Shown: piece after piece, positions 9,779 to 19,019 of the stretch
How the letters are laid out: each line of letters starts with the position of its first letter
Position numbering within the stretch: the stretch's first letter is position 1
Origin: Solibacillus sp. FSL W7-1464
GTDB taxonomy: Bacteria; Bacillota; Bacilli; Bacillales_A; Planococcaceae
NCBI RefSeq assembly: GCF_038004425.1
Contig: NZ_JBBORC010000001.1
Span: 3,609,501 to 3,673,500, forward strand
DNA: 64,000 bases
Direction: 5' to 3'
Program-made: the position numbers and the translations under genes
The notes under the pieces: generated by a model
Databases searched by the model: none
Seen by the model: the letters and a program-made list of their open reading frames with translations, nothing else
Told to the model about the DNA's origin: nothing

Positions 9779-10640
9779 ATAATTGTGAAGCTTCTAAGCT
9801 AAATGTATCGCCGCCTTGCAGTGTTCCGGCATTATAACCTTTTTTGAACCAGCGCATCCGCTGCTCGCTTGTACCATGTGTAAAGCTTTCCGGAACGACA
9901 TAGCCTTGCGCTTCCATCTGCAGTGTATCGTCGCCAATGGCATTTGCTGCAGTTAAAGCCTCCTCGAAGTCGCCTTCCTCCAAATAGCCTTTGTCCTGGA
10001 CATGGTGTGCCCACACACCGGAGTAATAGTCCGCCTGCAGTTCCAGACGCTTCACCGCTTCATTGTACTCGGCTTGCGATACTTTGCCGTTTAAGGCATG
10101 TACTTGTTCGGACGTGCCCAATAATGTTTGGACATGGTGCCCGACTTCATGTGCGACCACATATGCCATGGCAAAATCACCCGGTGCATCAAACCGGTTT
10201 TTTAACTCTTTATAGAAACTTAAGTCAATATAAAGCTTATAGTCTGCCGGACAGTAAAATGGTCCAACCGCAGCACTTTGCATCCCGCATCCGGAGCTTA
10301 CACTATCCGTAAATAATACGAGCGTCGGATTTTCGTAGGTCAGCCCATTATCGGCAAACAATTGTTGCCATATATCCTCTGTATCCGCCAGTACTACAGA
10401 AACGAATTCCGCCAGTTCCTCTTCTTCGGCGGTCGGTTCATAGTTTTCGGACGTTGCACCATTTTGCGTAATACTCTTTGATACTTCCGAAACAACATCC
10501 CCTGCATCGCCGCCATTGAGCAATGTAAAAATAATGGCAATAATAATCCCGACTCCACCAAGACCTCCGCCGATTTTCCCGGCACTCATCCCCCGACGAT
10601 CTTCCACGTTACTGCTTTTTCGTCTCCCCTTCACATCCAT
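9777..10640 (-). CDS. YpfJ-type neutral zinc metallopeptidase
   Basis: A 287-residue membrane-anchored peptidase. A basic N-terminus (MDVKGRRKSSN) is followed by a Gly-rich helix at about 20-45. The outer domain carries VVAHEVGHHVQTLLG (HExxH, about residues 155-170) and ELQADYYSGVWAHH with the third ligand region, as in the family of putative neutral zinc metallopeptidases. FYCPADYKLYIDLSFY is also characteristic. The upstream in-frame start at 10679 lacks a ribosome site, whereas GGAGG lies 8 bases before the ATG at 10640. The substrate is not known. Confidence 0.92.
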   Translation of the reverse strand: MDVKGRRKSSNVEDRRGMSAGKIGGGLGGVGIIIAIIFTLLNGGDAGDVVSEVSKSITQNGATSENYEPTAEEEELAEFVSVVLADTEDIWQQLFADNGLTYENPTLVLFTDSVSSGCGMQSAAVGPFYCPADYKLYIDLSFYKELKNRFDAPGDFAMAYVVAHEVGHHVQTLLGTSEQVHALNGKVSQAEYNEAVKRLELQADYYSGVWAHHVQDKGYLEEGDFEEALTAANAIGDDTLQMEAQGYVVPESFTHGTSEQRMRWFKKGYNAGTLQGGDTFSLEASQL

Positions 10641-10751
10641 AGCTATTCCCTCCATACGAATCTTTGCATACTTTGACATATAATTACCCTCAACAATGCT
10701 ACTTATAACAGGCTGTCGTAAATAACATTAGCTAACAAACAAAAGAATAAT

Positions 10752-10788
10752 AAAAAAAGCGAAGCGGATGAAGTCCACTTCGCTTTTC
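10752..10788 (-). terminator. Terminator of tyrosine phosphatase gene
   Basis: AAAAAGCGAAG-GGA pairs with TCC-CTTCGCTTTT. On the minus strand a T-run follows. Confidence 0.85.
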
Positions 10789-10789
10789 C

Positions 10790-11248
10790 TTATAAATCCG
10801 CTTCAATTTTTTCCAGCAATGCCTCGCAGCCTTCCAAGCATAGATCGTACGTTTCCTGGAAATCTCCCGTATACCAAGGATCCGGTACATCTTTTTTATG
10901 TGTCGTCAGATCAAGGAAGCGGAACACTTTTGCATCTGCTTCGGCACGGAGCATTTCCATCGTATTTTTCACATTGCTTTCATCCATACACACAATATAG
11001 TCAAAGCTGTCTAAATCGGAGGTACATAATTGTCTTGCAAGCATGCCTGTTGTCACAATACCGTATTCCTGTAATTTCGCCGTCGTCCCTTTATGCGGGG
11101 GTTCTCCAATATGGTAATTGCTCGTGCCGGCTGAGTCGACTGCAATTTTATCCGTCAAACCGCGTTTAGCGATTAAATCACGCATAACGGCCTCCGCCAT
11201 AGGAGAACGGCAAATATTGCCCAAACATACGAATAGTATTTGCTTCAT
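10790..11248 (-). CDS. Low-molecular-weight protein tyrosine phosphatase
   Basis: A 152-residue LMW-PTP. The P-loop CLGNICRS (C-x5-R, residues 8-15) starts near the N-terminus, and the general-acid loop DPWYTGDF is at about residue 119. The product MKQILFVCLGN begins at the ATG at 11248, which follows AGGAG; the GTG at 11260 overlaps that ribosome site and is unlikely. It is cytoplasmic and probably dephosphorylates tyrosine (or arginine) on proteins; an Ile two residues before the P-loop Arg is more like tyrosine phosphatases than McsB-counteracting arginine phosphatases, which have Thr. It is closest in kind to B. subtilis YfkJ. Confidence 0.92.
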   Translation of the reverse strand: MKQILFVCLGNICRSPMAEAVMRDLIAKRGLTDKIAVDSAGTSNYHIGEPPHKGTTAKLQEYGIVTTGMLARQLCTSDLDSFDYIVCMDESNVKNTMEMLRAEADAKVFRFLDLTTHKKDVPDPWYTGDFQETYDLCLEGCEALLEKIEADL

Positions 11249-11302
11249 CTTTTCTTTCACTCCTAATAAAGAAGCCGCACGAAGATTTTCGCGCAGCTCC
11301 TA

Positions 11303-11905
11303 TTATTTTATTTCCGGATGCATTTCTTTTAAATGTGCTGTCAATCGGTTCAGTTCATCTTCCAAAAATTGAACGGATTGTTCACGGCCTTCTTTTCCGG
11401 CGCCAACCGTAAATGGCTTACCGTAAATCAAATAGCCTTTTTGACGTTTAAATACACCTTTTGCATCTTTAGGACCAATATAAGCAGCCGGTAAAATCTC
11501 TGTCTTCGCCAGTTGGGCAATCGTCACTGCTCCGGCTTTTAATTCCGAGTTTTCAGAGCTCCTTGTTCCACTCGGGAAGATTCCGACTACTTTTCCTTCT
11601 TTAATAAGCTGACGAGGAATTTTAATAACACTTGGTCCCGGATTGTCACGATCCACCGGGAATGCATTTAGTCTCGTAATAAGCCAGCCTAATCCTTTCA
11701 CATCAAATAGTTGTTTCTTAGCCATAAAATGTACTTCTTTTGGCAGCATCGAAATCCCAAGGTTTAAAATATCGATATAGCCATTATGTGTACAGGCAAC
11801 AACAAAGCCGCCTTCTTTCGGTATATTTTCTTTCCCGTATACCTTTGCCTTTGACCCGTTGACCCCTAAAATTCCATATACAACTCTTGCAATAAATTTA
11901 TACAC
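11303..11905 (-). CDS. PlsC-type 1-acylglycerol-3-phosphate acyltransferase
   Basis: A 200-residue lysophospholipid acyltransferase. The catalytic HX4D motif is HNGYID (about residues 40-45) and the phosphate-binding motif is FPSGTRS (about residues 110-116), where Ser replaces the usual Glu of FPEGTR. This converts lysophosphatidic acid to phosphatidic acid at the membrane in phospholipid synthesis. It is separated by 54 bases from the phosphatase gene downstream and may be co-transcribed with it. The Glu-to-Ser change occurs in some family members but is worth noting. Confidence 0.9.
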   Translation of the reverse strand: MYKFIARVVYGILGVNGSKAKVYGKENIPKEGGFVVACTHNGYIDILNLGISMLPKEVHFMAKKQLFDVKGLGWLITRLNAFPVDRDNPGPSVIKIPRQLIKEGKVVGIFPSGTRSSENSELKAGAVTIAQLAKTEILPAAYIGPKDAKGVFKRQKGYLIYGKPFTVGAGKEGREQSVQFLEDELNRLTAHLKEMHPEIK

Positions 11906-11968
11906 GTTTCATTCCTACCTTATCGTTAATCTCACTTCATTTTAATTGAAAGTCGTAACTACGTTCAA

Positions 11969-12859
11969 TTACTGTTGCTTGACCGTAGTTCCTGCAATTT
12001 GCTCGATTAATGGAGTCAGCCAATCTTCAAGCTGGCTGAACGAAAATCCTAATTGCTCCGCCTTGTCATTTTTCATATACCATGTTGCGGGAATCGCGTA
12101 TGGCGAACGGATTTCCTCTGTCCCAAGAAGCGCAATTTTGGCACGCTCGCCTGTCTTTTCTTCAATAAGAGAAATAAGGTCTTTTAAAGAAATGACACCA
12201 TTTGCTGTCGCATTAATCGGTCCTTCCACATAATTATTACCTGCCCACTCTAAAAATCGAGCCGCTTCTGTTGCCTGAATAAAGGACATTTCCGCATCCA
12301 TGTTCACAAATCCGATCGGTTCTTTATTAATGATGCGCTCAATATGGAAATGCAAACGGCGTGTGTAATCATCTTCTCCCATAACTATCGGGAAACGGAC
12401 TGCGACTACAGGGAACTCGGCAAACTTATAAAATACCGCCTCTGCCAGGCGTTTACCTTCACCATAAGTAAATTCATGTGTGTCTCCCATGATGATGCCA
12501 TATGAAGTCGGATCGAAATCTTCTTCCGGATGCGGCTTGCCATCTGCCTCATATACAGCTAGTGTAGATGTGAAAACGAGCTTGCCGATTTTCCCATTGA
12601 ACAGATTGCACAGCTGTTTTGCTTCGTTTGGCGAATAGCAAATATTATCATACACAATATCAAATGTACGATTTTCCAGAGCTTTCTCGAAAGCCGCTGT
12701 ATCTTTACGGTCCACTTTAATATGCTCCACCGCATCGCCAAAAGGATTTTCCGACATTCCGCGTGTGACAATTGTTACTTCATGCTTTTGCTCCAATAAA
12801 AGTTCAACTAATTTACGGCCAAAAAATCGTGTCCCGCCTAATACTAGGATTTTCTTCAT
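11969..12859 (-). CDS. NAD(P)-dependent epimerase/dehydratase-family protein
   Basis: A 296-residue Rossmann protein with the nucleotide-binding start KKILVLGGTRFFGRKLVE (GxxxFxG, residues 8-14) typical of atypical or extended SDRs. The usual YxxxK is displaced; EFTYGEGKRLAE (about 150-161) provides Tyr and Lys in a YGEGK context. The substrate is probably a nucleotide sugar or an isoflavone-reductase-like small molecule, and cannot be settled. It lies 6 bases downstream of the rRNA methyltransferase gene, so the two form an operon. Confidence 0.85.
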   Translation of the reverse strand: MKKILVLGGTRFFGRKLVELLLEQKHEVTIVTRGMSENPFGDAVEHIKVDRKDTAAFEKALENRTFDIVYDNICYSPNEAKQLCNLFNGKIGKLVFTSTLAVYEADGKPHPEEDFDPTSYGIIMGDTHEFTYGEGKRLAEAVFYKFAEFPVVAVRFPIVMGEDDYTRRLHFHIERIINKEPIGFVNMDAEMSFIQATEAARFLEWAGNNYVEGPINATANGVISLKDLISLIEEKTGERAKIALLGTEEIRSPYAIPATWYMKNDKAEQLGFSFSQLEDWLTPLIEQIAGTTVKQQ

Positions 12860-12865
12860 CTACGA

Positions 12866-13702
12866 TCACTCCATTCCAATTAATAAATCTAAATCAATTG
12901 TAATTTCCTGTAATTGAATACTTTCTTTATCGTCAATATGCCAGCCCATCGGTGTCATTTCAAGCAGGTTTTGTACTAAATGTACTTCAAGCGGTACTGT
13001 ATACGTAATTCTTTTTACTTCGGTATTTGCAAAACTTGCTTTAAAGCGCTCTACAGTTTGGGCATTTGTATAGCTTTCCTTATCCGAATCTGCAAACGCC
13101 TGTTTACGCAGTTCACTTAAATAATTTTCCTGTGGCACAACTTTTATTACTTTGCCGCCTCGCTTTAATAGACGTTTAAATTCATCGTAATTTGCAGGGG
13201 ATAAAATATTTAAAATCGCATCAAAAGATTGCTCGTTGAACGGACTATTCGCTAAATCACCGACACACCAAAGCTCTTCGGGGTTATACTTTGCCGCTGC
13301 GATGATCCCTTCCTTAGAAATATCGATTCCTACACCAACAGGACGATCAAGCTGTTCGCAAATACGATGTAAATGAGAACCCTCACCACAACCTGTATCC
13401 AAAATTACCGGTTGTGCTACATTGATTTCCCGGGCAATCGCCGCTTGTAACCGATCATAAATGCCTGCTTGAATGACCATATGGCGCGAATCGAATAATT
13501 CTTTTCCATACATTGATTGGACAGGACGGTTTAACATATAAACATAGCCTTGTTTTGCCACATCAAATGTATGATTCGATAAACAGCTCATTTTTCCTTC
13601 ATTACTTATCTCTATTTCCTGTTTGCAAATAGGACATGCAAACAATCGGCTATTGAATTGAAACTGCTGAATACTTAACGCTCGTTTTGATAATAGACCC
13701 AT
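12866..13702 (-). CDS. RlmA-family 23S rRNA (guanine-N1)-methyltransferase
   Basis: A 278-residue enzyme. The N-terminal zinc finger (CPICKQEIEI...MSCLSNHTFD, about residues 23-47) and the SAM-binding motif ILDTGCGEGSHL (about residues 103-114) followed by GIDISKEGI identify the RlmA(I/II) family. These enzymes methylate G745 or G748 in a 23S rRNA hairpin lining the peptide tunnel; in Gram-positives the RlmA(II) type affects tylosin susceptibility. Which guanine is modified cannot be read from the sequence. A good AGGAGG-like site precedes the ATG. It is the first gene of a two-gene unit. Confidence 0.88.
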   Translation of the reverse strand: MGLLSKRALSIQQFQFNSRLFACPICKQEIEISNEGKMSCLSNHTFDVAKQGYVYMLNRPVQSMYGKELFDSRHMVIQAGIYDRLQAAIAREINVAQPVILDTGCGEGSHLHRICEQLDRPVGVGIDISKEGIIAAAKYNPEELWCVGDLANSPFNEQSFDAILNILSPANYDEFKRLLKRGGKVIKVVPQENYLSELRKQAFADSDKESYTNAQTVERFKASFANTEVKRITYTVPLEVHLVQNLLEMTPMGWHIDDKESIQLQEITIDLDLLIGME

Positions 13703-13796
13703 GATGGATCCTCCTTCATATGTGTTCGCTAGTATCGTACCATAAACTCATTCAAATAAAAAAAGGAAATAGTGGTCACTGCTCCCTTAGCTGGTG

Positions 13797-13836
13797 AATA
13801 AAAAAAAGCAAAGCAGAAAATACTGCTTTGCTCTGT
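13797..13836 (-). terminator. Terminator of NERD-domain gene
   Basis: AAAAAAGCAAAGCAG and CTGCTTTGCTCTGTTT pair, just after the stop at 13843. Confidence 0.8.
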
Positions 13837-13842
13837 TTACTA

Positions 13843-14514
13843 TTAACTTACCGGCGGTGTAGCGGTTTTTGAACGTAATATTGCCTTTTCCCCGTGCATT
13901 AAGGATTCCAATGTCGCGTACAAAGTTTCAATCTCAGTTTCTGATAATCGTTTTCCTTCAAGTGTTGCTGCCCACTCTTTCAATTCCGCGATTTTCAGCA
14001 CTTCGACATCGGATGATTGAATTTCAATATGCTGGAATGAACAATTATTCGTAAAAACTACCATTGTTTCAAAAAGTGATCCATCTACTTCCGTTAGTCG
14101 GTCTTTTAATGCATGGGTTAAACGCTTTGTTTCATGGATTGGGTTATTAAATACTCTTTTTTGATCTTTATGCAATAGCTCCATCCATTCGATGCTCTGT
14201 TCCCGTCCGTTAATCCAGCCTGACTTCTCTATCACATTCACTACATAAACCCCTGATTCATGCAGTAAAAGTGCGTCAATTGTTTGTACTTCATTGTGAA
14301 CAGGAAGTTGCAGATTCACCATTATTTTTTTTGTACCTTGAATATGCTCCAATTCCTTCGTAAGTTGGTAGGAAGTTCGGACACTTTTATTCATGAGGAC
14401 ATTAAAATAGGAATAGCCGGTCAATTGATAAAACGTTGAATTGTCATGAATATATAATTTAAAACTAAAATAACCTATAATCGCAATTAGAACGACCAGA
14501 AAAAATAAGGTCAT
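13843..14514 (-). CDS. Membrane-anchored NERD (nuclease-related) domain protein
   Basis: A 223-residue protein with one N-terminal helix (MTLFFLVVLIAIIGYF) followed by a NERD domain. The visible core is EVQTIDALLLHESGVYVV then IEKSGWINGREQSIEW, matching the D-x(n)-GxYxxxxK-like layout, although the usual catalytic Glu/Lys pattern (E-x-K) is changed to VNVIEKSG. The start at 14514 is chosen because AGGAG lies 8 bases upstream; the ORF extends 8 codons further. NERD proteins are often linked to DNA processing, but a role is not proven. The gene is monocistronic. Confidence 0.82.
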   Translation of the reverse strand: MTLFFLVVLIAIIGYFSFKLYIHDNSTFYQLTGYSYFNVLMNKSVRTSYQLTKELEHIQGTKKIMVNLQLPVHNEVQTIDALLLHESGVYVVNVIEKSGWINGREQSIEWMELLHKDQKRVFNNPIHETKRLTHALKDRLTEVDGSLFETMVVFTNNCSFQHIEIQSSDVEVLKIAELKEWAATLEGKRLSETEIETLYATLESLMHGEKAILRSKTATPPVS

Positions 14515-14572
14515 TGCGTTCACTCCTTGCTGCATCATCGCATTTCATTTTATATAATACTTAAAGCCTTTA

Positions 14573-15292
14573 CTAAATTTTCACAGGCTCTTGAGAGTTA
14601 GCTTTATGACTGTTTATAATCGGTAAAAGTTGATCCAGCTTTTGTATTTCATAAGTGGGACGAATTGTTGATGGTACTGTATTCAACGGGTTGAGCCAGC
14701 ATGTATCGATTCCGGCATTAGCGCCCCCGGTAATATCCGCACTGTAAGAATCACCAATAATCATCGCCTTGTTCGGGTCGAAATTCGGAATCCGTTCAAA
14801 CACATAATCAAAAAATGGCTTCATCGGCTTTTGATAGCCTGTATTTTCCGAAACGAAAACTTGCTTAAAATAGGGTGCCAACCCTGTCACTTGGAGGCGT
14901 TTTATCTGGGTCTCCGCCAATCCATTCGATGTAATATATAGTTCGTATTCAGGTGCCAATGTTTGAATCAGCTCCAATGCCCCTTCTACAAAAACTTTAC
15001 TTTCTGCTAAATAGCCACGGTACTCAGCGTCCAATGCCCGGCCATCCACTTCAACTCCAAAATGCTCGAATGTTTTGCCAAAGCGGTTTTCCATTAAAAA
15101 GTTACGAGTAATCAGCCCTTCTTCAAGAGAGCGCCATAAACCTGTATTAATTTCCCGGTAAACTGCTTCGATTTGAGGCGTTAATGGTAGCTGATGTGCT
15201 TCAAACAATTTCGGCAAAGCTAATCTTTCTGCCGCTTTAAAATCCAATAATGTATCATCCAAGTCAAATAATAAAAATCGATATTCCTTCAT
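14573..15292 (-). CDS. YjjG/YfnB-family HAD nucleotidase
   Basis: A 239-residue haloacid dehalogenase hydrolase. Motif I is FLLFDLDDTLLDF (nucleophile Asp10), motif II is the YITSNG region, and motif IV is MIIGDSYSADITGG. Length and the opening fit the TIGR02254 YjjG/YfnB group, noncanonical pyrimidine nucleotidases that hydrolyse modified dNMP/UMP-type substrates and keep mutagenic nucleotides out of DNA. It is a lone gene, divergent from the TSUP transporter at 15426. Confidence 0.9.
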   Translation of the reverse strand: MKEYRFLLFDLDDTLLDFKAAERLALPKLFEAHQLPLTPQIEAVYREINTGLWRSLEEGLITRNFLMENRFGKTFEHFGVEVDGRALDAEYRGYLAESKVFVEGALELIQTLAPEYELYITSNGLAETQIKRLQVTGLAPYFKQVFVSENTGYQKPMKPFFDYVFERIPNFDPNKAMIIGDSYSADITGGANAGIDTCWLNPLNTVPSTIRPTYEIQKLDQLLPIINSHKANSQEPVKI

Positions 15293-15425
15293 TTGTGTAC
15301 TCCGTTTCCATTATACTAATATATTACCTTATCATAATCGAATCATAATTTTAACTATTTACACTACTCCTGATTTTCGATAGCATGAGTGTATTGCTCT
15401 ATGTGAAGAAAGAAGGGTTTTTTTT

Positions 15426-16196
15426 ATGGGATTTGAGTTAGACCCACAACTAGTTATTATTTTAATTTGTTTTGGTTTTTTAGCAGCATTTATCGATTCT
15501 GTTGTGGGAGGCGGTGGTCTTATTTCACTGCCTGCATTAATGTTTGCCGGGCTCAGTCCCTCTGCAGCTGTTGCGACAAACAAACTCGCCGGGACAATGG
15601 GATCCTTAACGAGTACTATTACCTTTTATCGGTCTGGAAAGCTAGATATTAAATCCGTCATGAAGTATTTTCCGTGGGTTTTTATCAGTTCGATGATCGG
15701 GGCTTGGATTGTCCATTTACTTGATCCTAACTTATTGAAACCATTAATGCTGATTATGTTGGCTGCTGTAGCGGTCTATACAATTTTCAAAAAAGATTGG
15801 GGCAGTATTTCTGCGGTTAAATCACTGTCAAAGACAAAGTATATTCTATTTTTCTTTGTAATTTCACTGATTGGTTTTTATGATGGTTTTTTAGGTCCTG
15901 GTACTGGATCATTCCTGATTTTTGCATTTCTAATGGTCGGCTATGATTTCTTAAAGGCAGCCGGTAATGCAAAACTCCTTAACTTCGGGAGTAATATCGG
16001 GGCGCTTTTAATGTTTATCTATTTAGGGCAAATTAATTATACATATGGCTTGATAATGGGGGCCGCTCAGATTGTCGGAGCGATTGTCGGTTCAAGGTTT
16101 GCAATTAAGCGTGGAAGCGGCTATGTGCGTGTCCTTTTCATCATCGTCACAATTACATTACTTGCAAAAAATAGCTATGATTTTTTCCTGAAATAA
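15426..16196 (+). CDS. TauE/SafE (TSUP) family transporter
   Basis: A 256-residue protein with about eight membrane helices in two repeats. The repeat motifs are IDSVVGGGGLISLPALMF (about residues 22-39) and YDGFLGPGTGSFLIFAF (about 153-169), hallmarks of the TauE/SafE/YfcA family (DUF81). Members export sulfite or organosulfur anions, but many are unassigned. AGAAAGAAGGG precedes the start and a strong terminator follows. There are no sulfur-metabolism genes next to it, so the substrate stays open. Confidence 0.9.
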   Translation: MGFELDPQLVIILICFGFLAAFIDSVVGGGGLISLPALMFAGLSPSAAVATNKLAGTMGSLTSTITFYRSGKLDIKSVMKYFPWVFISSMIGAWIVHLLDPNLLKPLMLIMLAAVAVYTIFKKDWGSISAVKSLSKTKYILFFFVISLIGFYDGFLGPGTGSFLIFAFLMVGYDFLKAAGNAKLLNFGSNIGALLMFIYLGQINYTYGLIMGAAQIVGAIVGSRFAIKRGSGYVRVLFIIVTITLLAKNSYDFFLK

Positions 16197-16204
16197 ATGT
16201 ACCG

Positions 16205-16238
16205 GATGTCCAACTTGAAAATTGGACATCTTTTTTTC
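16205..16238 (+). terminator. Terminator of TSUP transporter gene
   Basis: GATGTCCAA pairs with TTGGACATC, followed by TTTTTTT. Confidence 0.92.
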
Positions 16239-16240
16239 AT

Positions 16241-16275
16241 CAAAAAAGCCCCGAAACATGTTCGAGGCTCAGTTC
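16241..16275 (-). terminator. Terminator of DinB-family gene
   Basis: AAAAGCCCCGAA pairs with TTCGAGGCT. On the minus strand the run of T (from CAAAAAAG) follows the stem. Confidence 0.7.
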
Positions 16276-16746
16276 TTATTGCATTTCTTTTGTAGGTCCC
16301 ATTACTGGCGGTACTGTCAAGCCTGCTTGGCGTAGTAATACAGTCATTTGGCCAACATGATGTGTTTGGTGTGAAATTACTTTGCCGAGTAGTTCGCCGC
16401 GCTTCATCATACCGCCAAAAGCAGATACTTCTTCTAAAAGCTGCTCCTCTGTTAATGCTGCCGCTTCTTTTTTATACGCTTCGCGCACCATTTCATACTT
16501 CTCCACGATTTCCGCCATTGTCGCTGGCTGTGGCATATCAGGACCCGGTCCCGGAATTTGCAATCCTGCAAAATGGCCGAATGCGCCTGCTACACTTACT
16601 AAATGCCATGATAACCATCCTAATGAATTGTGCTCATCTACAATGGCGATATGCATTTTGTCATCTGGAATAGCTTGCATTACTTTCAATGCACCTTTTG
16701 ATGAGATTGCCCAATCTTTTACAAAATCTTCTGCTACACGATACAT
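16276..16746 (-). CDS. DinB-family putative metal-dependent protein
   Basis: A 156-residue four-helix-bundle protein. His ligands expected for the DinB/YfiT fold are seen in LGWLSWHLV (about residue 48) and VISHQTHHVGQM (about residues 128-139). DinB-like proteins of Firmicutes include bacillithiol- or mycothiol-type thiol S-transferases as well as uncharacterised members, and the length is typical. Terminators on both sides make it an isolated gene. Confidence 0.85.
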   Translation of the reverse strand: MYRVAEDFVKDWAISSKGALKVMQAIPDDKMHIAIVDEHNSLGWLSWHLVSVAGAFGHFAGLQIPGPGPDMPQPATMAEIVEKYEMVREAYKKEAAALTEEQLLEEVSAFGGMMKRGELLGKVISHQTHHVGQMTVLLRQAGLTVPPVMGPTKEMQ

Positions 16747-16830
16747 TTATAAATCCCCTTTACTACGGTTTGTTTTTATCATACCGAATAAGATCGGATT
16801 GCGCTATCAATCAACAGTTAAGATTTTTGA

Positions 16831-17337
16831 TTAAGATAAATAATCCAGCAAGATGCTCCATATCTCAACTTTTTCATCAAAGCTTTTAATATTCTTTCCT
16901 GGAATCGGGCTTGTAGATGGCATTTTTTTATACGCCCTTCCGTCCAATACATCGAGTCCAATATGTCTTTTAAAAACATCGAAGCTTTTCCCGCCGTTAA
17001 ATAGGACGAGCTGTATTTGCGGATATTTTTTAAAGAGCTCCGAAAAGTTATTCGGTACTTCATTTTTTATTGTTGCATCAAGGCTGCCTTCGCGTTCACA
17101 GCTTTCGATCGAGTCCCATAGCCCAATATGATGTTTACGAAGAAGTGCAATTTTTTCATTATAGTCTTCCGGAATATCGGTTGCTAGAAGCCTTTCTATA
17201 ATCGGCCAAAAGTGATTCCGTCGGTTGCCGTAGTATTGCTGCTTTTCCAGTGATTGCTTTCCTGGCATCGAACCAAGGATAAGCACTTTTGTTTTTTCAT
17301 CCACAATTGGAGGTAATATATTTTGGATAGATTCCAT
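16831..17337 (-). CDS. DNA-deoxyinosine glycosylase (UDG family 6)
   Basis: A 168-residue base-excision repair enzyme. The N-terminal motif VLILGSMPGKQSLEKQQYY is followed by GNRRNHFWPII, and the C-terminal loop is STSPIPGKN, which together are typical of the hypoxanthine-DNA glycosylase family (Mug-like fold). It removes hypoxanthine arising from adenine deamination, possibly uracil as well. Two GTG codons (17349, 17340) precede the ATG at 17337; ATG or the nearer GTG best fits the AAAAGG ribosome site. Confidence 0.85.
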   Translation of the reverse strand: MESIQNILPPIVDEKTKVLILGSMPGKQSLEKQQYYGNRRNHFWPIIERLLATDIPEDYNEKIALLRKHHIGLWDSIESCEREGSLDATIKNEVPNNFSELFKKYPQIQLVLFNGGKSFDVFKRHIGLDVLDGRAYKKMPSTSPIPGKNIKSFDEKVEIWSILLDYLS

Positions 17338-17379
17338 CACAACTTTCACCTTTTCTTTCCAGTCATTTTTATTAATGAT

Positions 17380-17415
17380 AAAAGAACCACATAAATGTAT
17401 GCGGTTCTTTCACTA
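17380..17415 (-). terminator. Terminator of amidohydrolase gene
   Basis: AAAGAACCACAT and ATGCGGTTCTTT pair with a short loop. It sits between two minus-strand genes. Confidence 0.8.
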
Positions 17416-17424
17416 TAGTATGAA

Positions 17425-19002
17425 TTATTTTTTATATACGATTTTTCCTCCAACAACGGTCAACAATGCATTCGTCTTTAAAATTTCTTCCGTACTGCAG
17501 TTCATTAAATCCGTATCAAGTATTGTAAAGTCTGCATCATACCCTTTCCGGATATAGCCGCGTACACCTTCTTTACAGATCGCCTCGGCACTTCCAACTG
17601 TGTACATCTTCACTGCCTCAAAACGGGAAAGTTTCTGCTTAGGGTTATAACCTTCATGTGGATCTGTTGGCTTCTTTCGCTCGATGGCTGCATAGATCGT
17701 TTCGAATGGACTCATTGCTTCAATCGGCGCATCGGTACCTGCAGCACATATGAAACCTTCATCTATAAACGTTTTCCAAGCATAATGGTGACCAGCGCGG
17801 TTTTCACCAAGCTTCTCAGTTACCCATGGATAGTCTGATGTAACAAAGGCCGGCTGCAAATCCAGTATAACCTGCAGTTTCTTCATTCGGAAAAGCTGTT
17901 CTTCTGATACGACGCAACAATGAATCAGGCGATCGCGCTTCCCTTCAGCTACAGGATATTTTTCTAAATATTGAAGCACCTGTTCCATAGCACCATCACC
18001 GATTATATGAATGGCCACCGCTTCATTATATTTTCGCGCTAATTGAATGAGCGCTTCCATTTGAACATCTGTATGAATGAGCATCCCTTTATTATGTTCT
18101 TCATTTGCATATGGAGCCAATAGTGCAGCAGTAGAGCCACCTAACGAACCATCGGCGAAAATTTTCATCGCACCAGGTTCGATAAATGGTTCATTAAATT
18201 GCGCATTATTCATAATCATTTCCTCAAATACAGTATGATGACGCAATAAGTTGACGCGGAAATGCTTCCGTTCTCCGACTACGCGCTGATAGGCCGTTAA
18301 TGGATTCATATAATGACCATAATAGCTCATCTCTTCTGTATGTCCACCAGTTAAACCGTAAGACTGCATATGTTCAATCGCCAGCTGCAAGGACTGCTCC
18401 AAGCTTTCAATATAGCTTTCTCCCTCTTGTTTAAATAGTGAAGATACTAGATTTGTTGCCTGTTCGTACAACAATCCGTTTAGCTCACCATTTTCATGTC
18501 GTCCTATCTTTCCTCCTGCCGGATCTTCATTACCTATTGTAATCTCCGCTAATTGGAGTGAGGCTGTATTGACTAAGGCAACATGATGGCATACACGATT
18601 AAGGAATATCGGGTTTTTAGTTACTGCATCTAATTCTTCTTTTGTTGGGATGCGGCCATCTGTAAATTGATTTTCATTCCAGCCATCCCCAATGAGCCAC
18701 TGCCCTTCCTGAAGTTGATCTGCAGCGTTTTTCACCAATTGTACAAGCTCTTCACCGCTTGTCGCTACCGTCAAATCAAGGCGCATCAACTTTTCACCGT
18801 GACCAATCATATGAAGATGGCTGTCTACAAAGCCCGGGTACATAACTGCACCATGCAAATCGATAATGTCATCCGCATATACTTGTAAATCCTCGAATGT
18901 CCCTGTTTCTACGATCTTACCATCGTGTACAAGCACTGCCTGCACGGTCGACCCTTCTTGTTCCATCGTATAGATCGTGCCATTAGTCCATAATTGCTTC
19001 AT
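17425..19002 (-). CDS. YtcJ-type amidohydrolase
   Basis: A 525-residue metal-dependent hydrolase of the amidohydrolase superfamily. The N-terminal beta-sandwich piece (TNGTIYTMEQEGS) is followed by the metal motif FVDSHLHMIGHG (HxH, about residues 57-68), GGHTEEM near 235, the FADGSLGGSTAALL region and the C-terminal DAPIEAMSPF (metal Asp). The whole is characteristic of the YtcJ/LAF3 group. The physiological substrate is unknown. It is 17 bases downstream of the lipoprotein gene, so they are likely one transcript. Confidence 0.9.
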   Translation of the reverse strand: MKQLWTNGTIYTMEQEGSTVQAVLVHDGKIVETGTFEDLQVYADDIIDLHGAVMYPGFVDSHLHMIGHGEKLMRLDLTVATSGEELVQLVKNAADQLQEGQWLIGDGWNENQFTDGRIPTKEELDAVTKNPIFLNRVCHHVALVNTASLQLAEITIGNEDPAGGKIGRHENGELNGLLYEQATNLVSSLFKQEGESYIESLEQSLQLAIEHMQSYGLTGGHTEEMSYYGHYMNPLTAYQRVVGERKHFRVNLLRHHTVFEEMIMNNAQFNEPFIEPGAMKIFADGSLGGSTAALLAPYANEEHNKGMLIHTDVQMEALIQLARKYNEAVAIHIIGDGAMEQVLQYLEKYPVAEGKRDRLIHCCVVSEEQLFRMKKLQVILDLQPAFVTSDYPWVTEKLGENRAGHHYAWKTFIDEGFICAAGTDAPIEAMSPFETIYAAIERKKPTDPHEGYNPKQKLSRFEAVKMYTVGSAEAICKEGVRGYIRKGYDADFTILDTDLMNCSTEEILKTNALLTVVGGKIVYKK

Positions 19003-19019
19003 CTTCCGCTATCCCCCGT

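Noticed and set aside
9923-10312. 129-codon plus ORF opposite the zinc metallopeptidase gene
   Set aside because: Antisense shadow of a conserved gene, without ribosome site or family motif.
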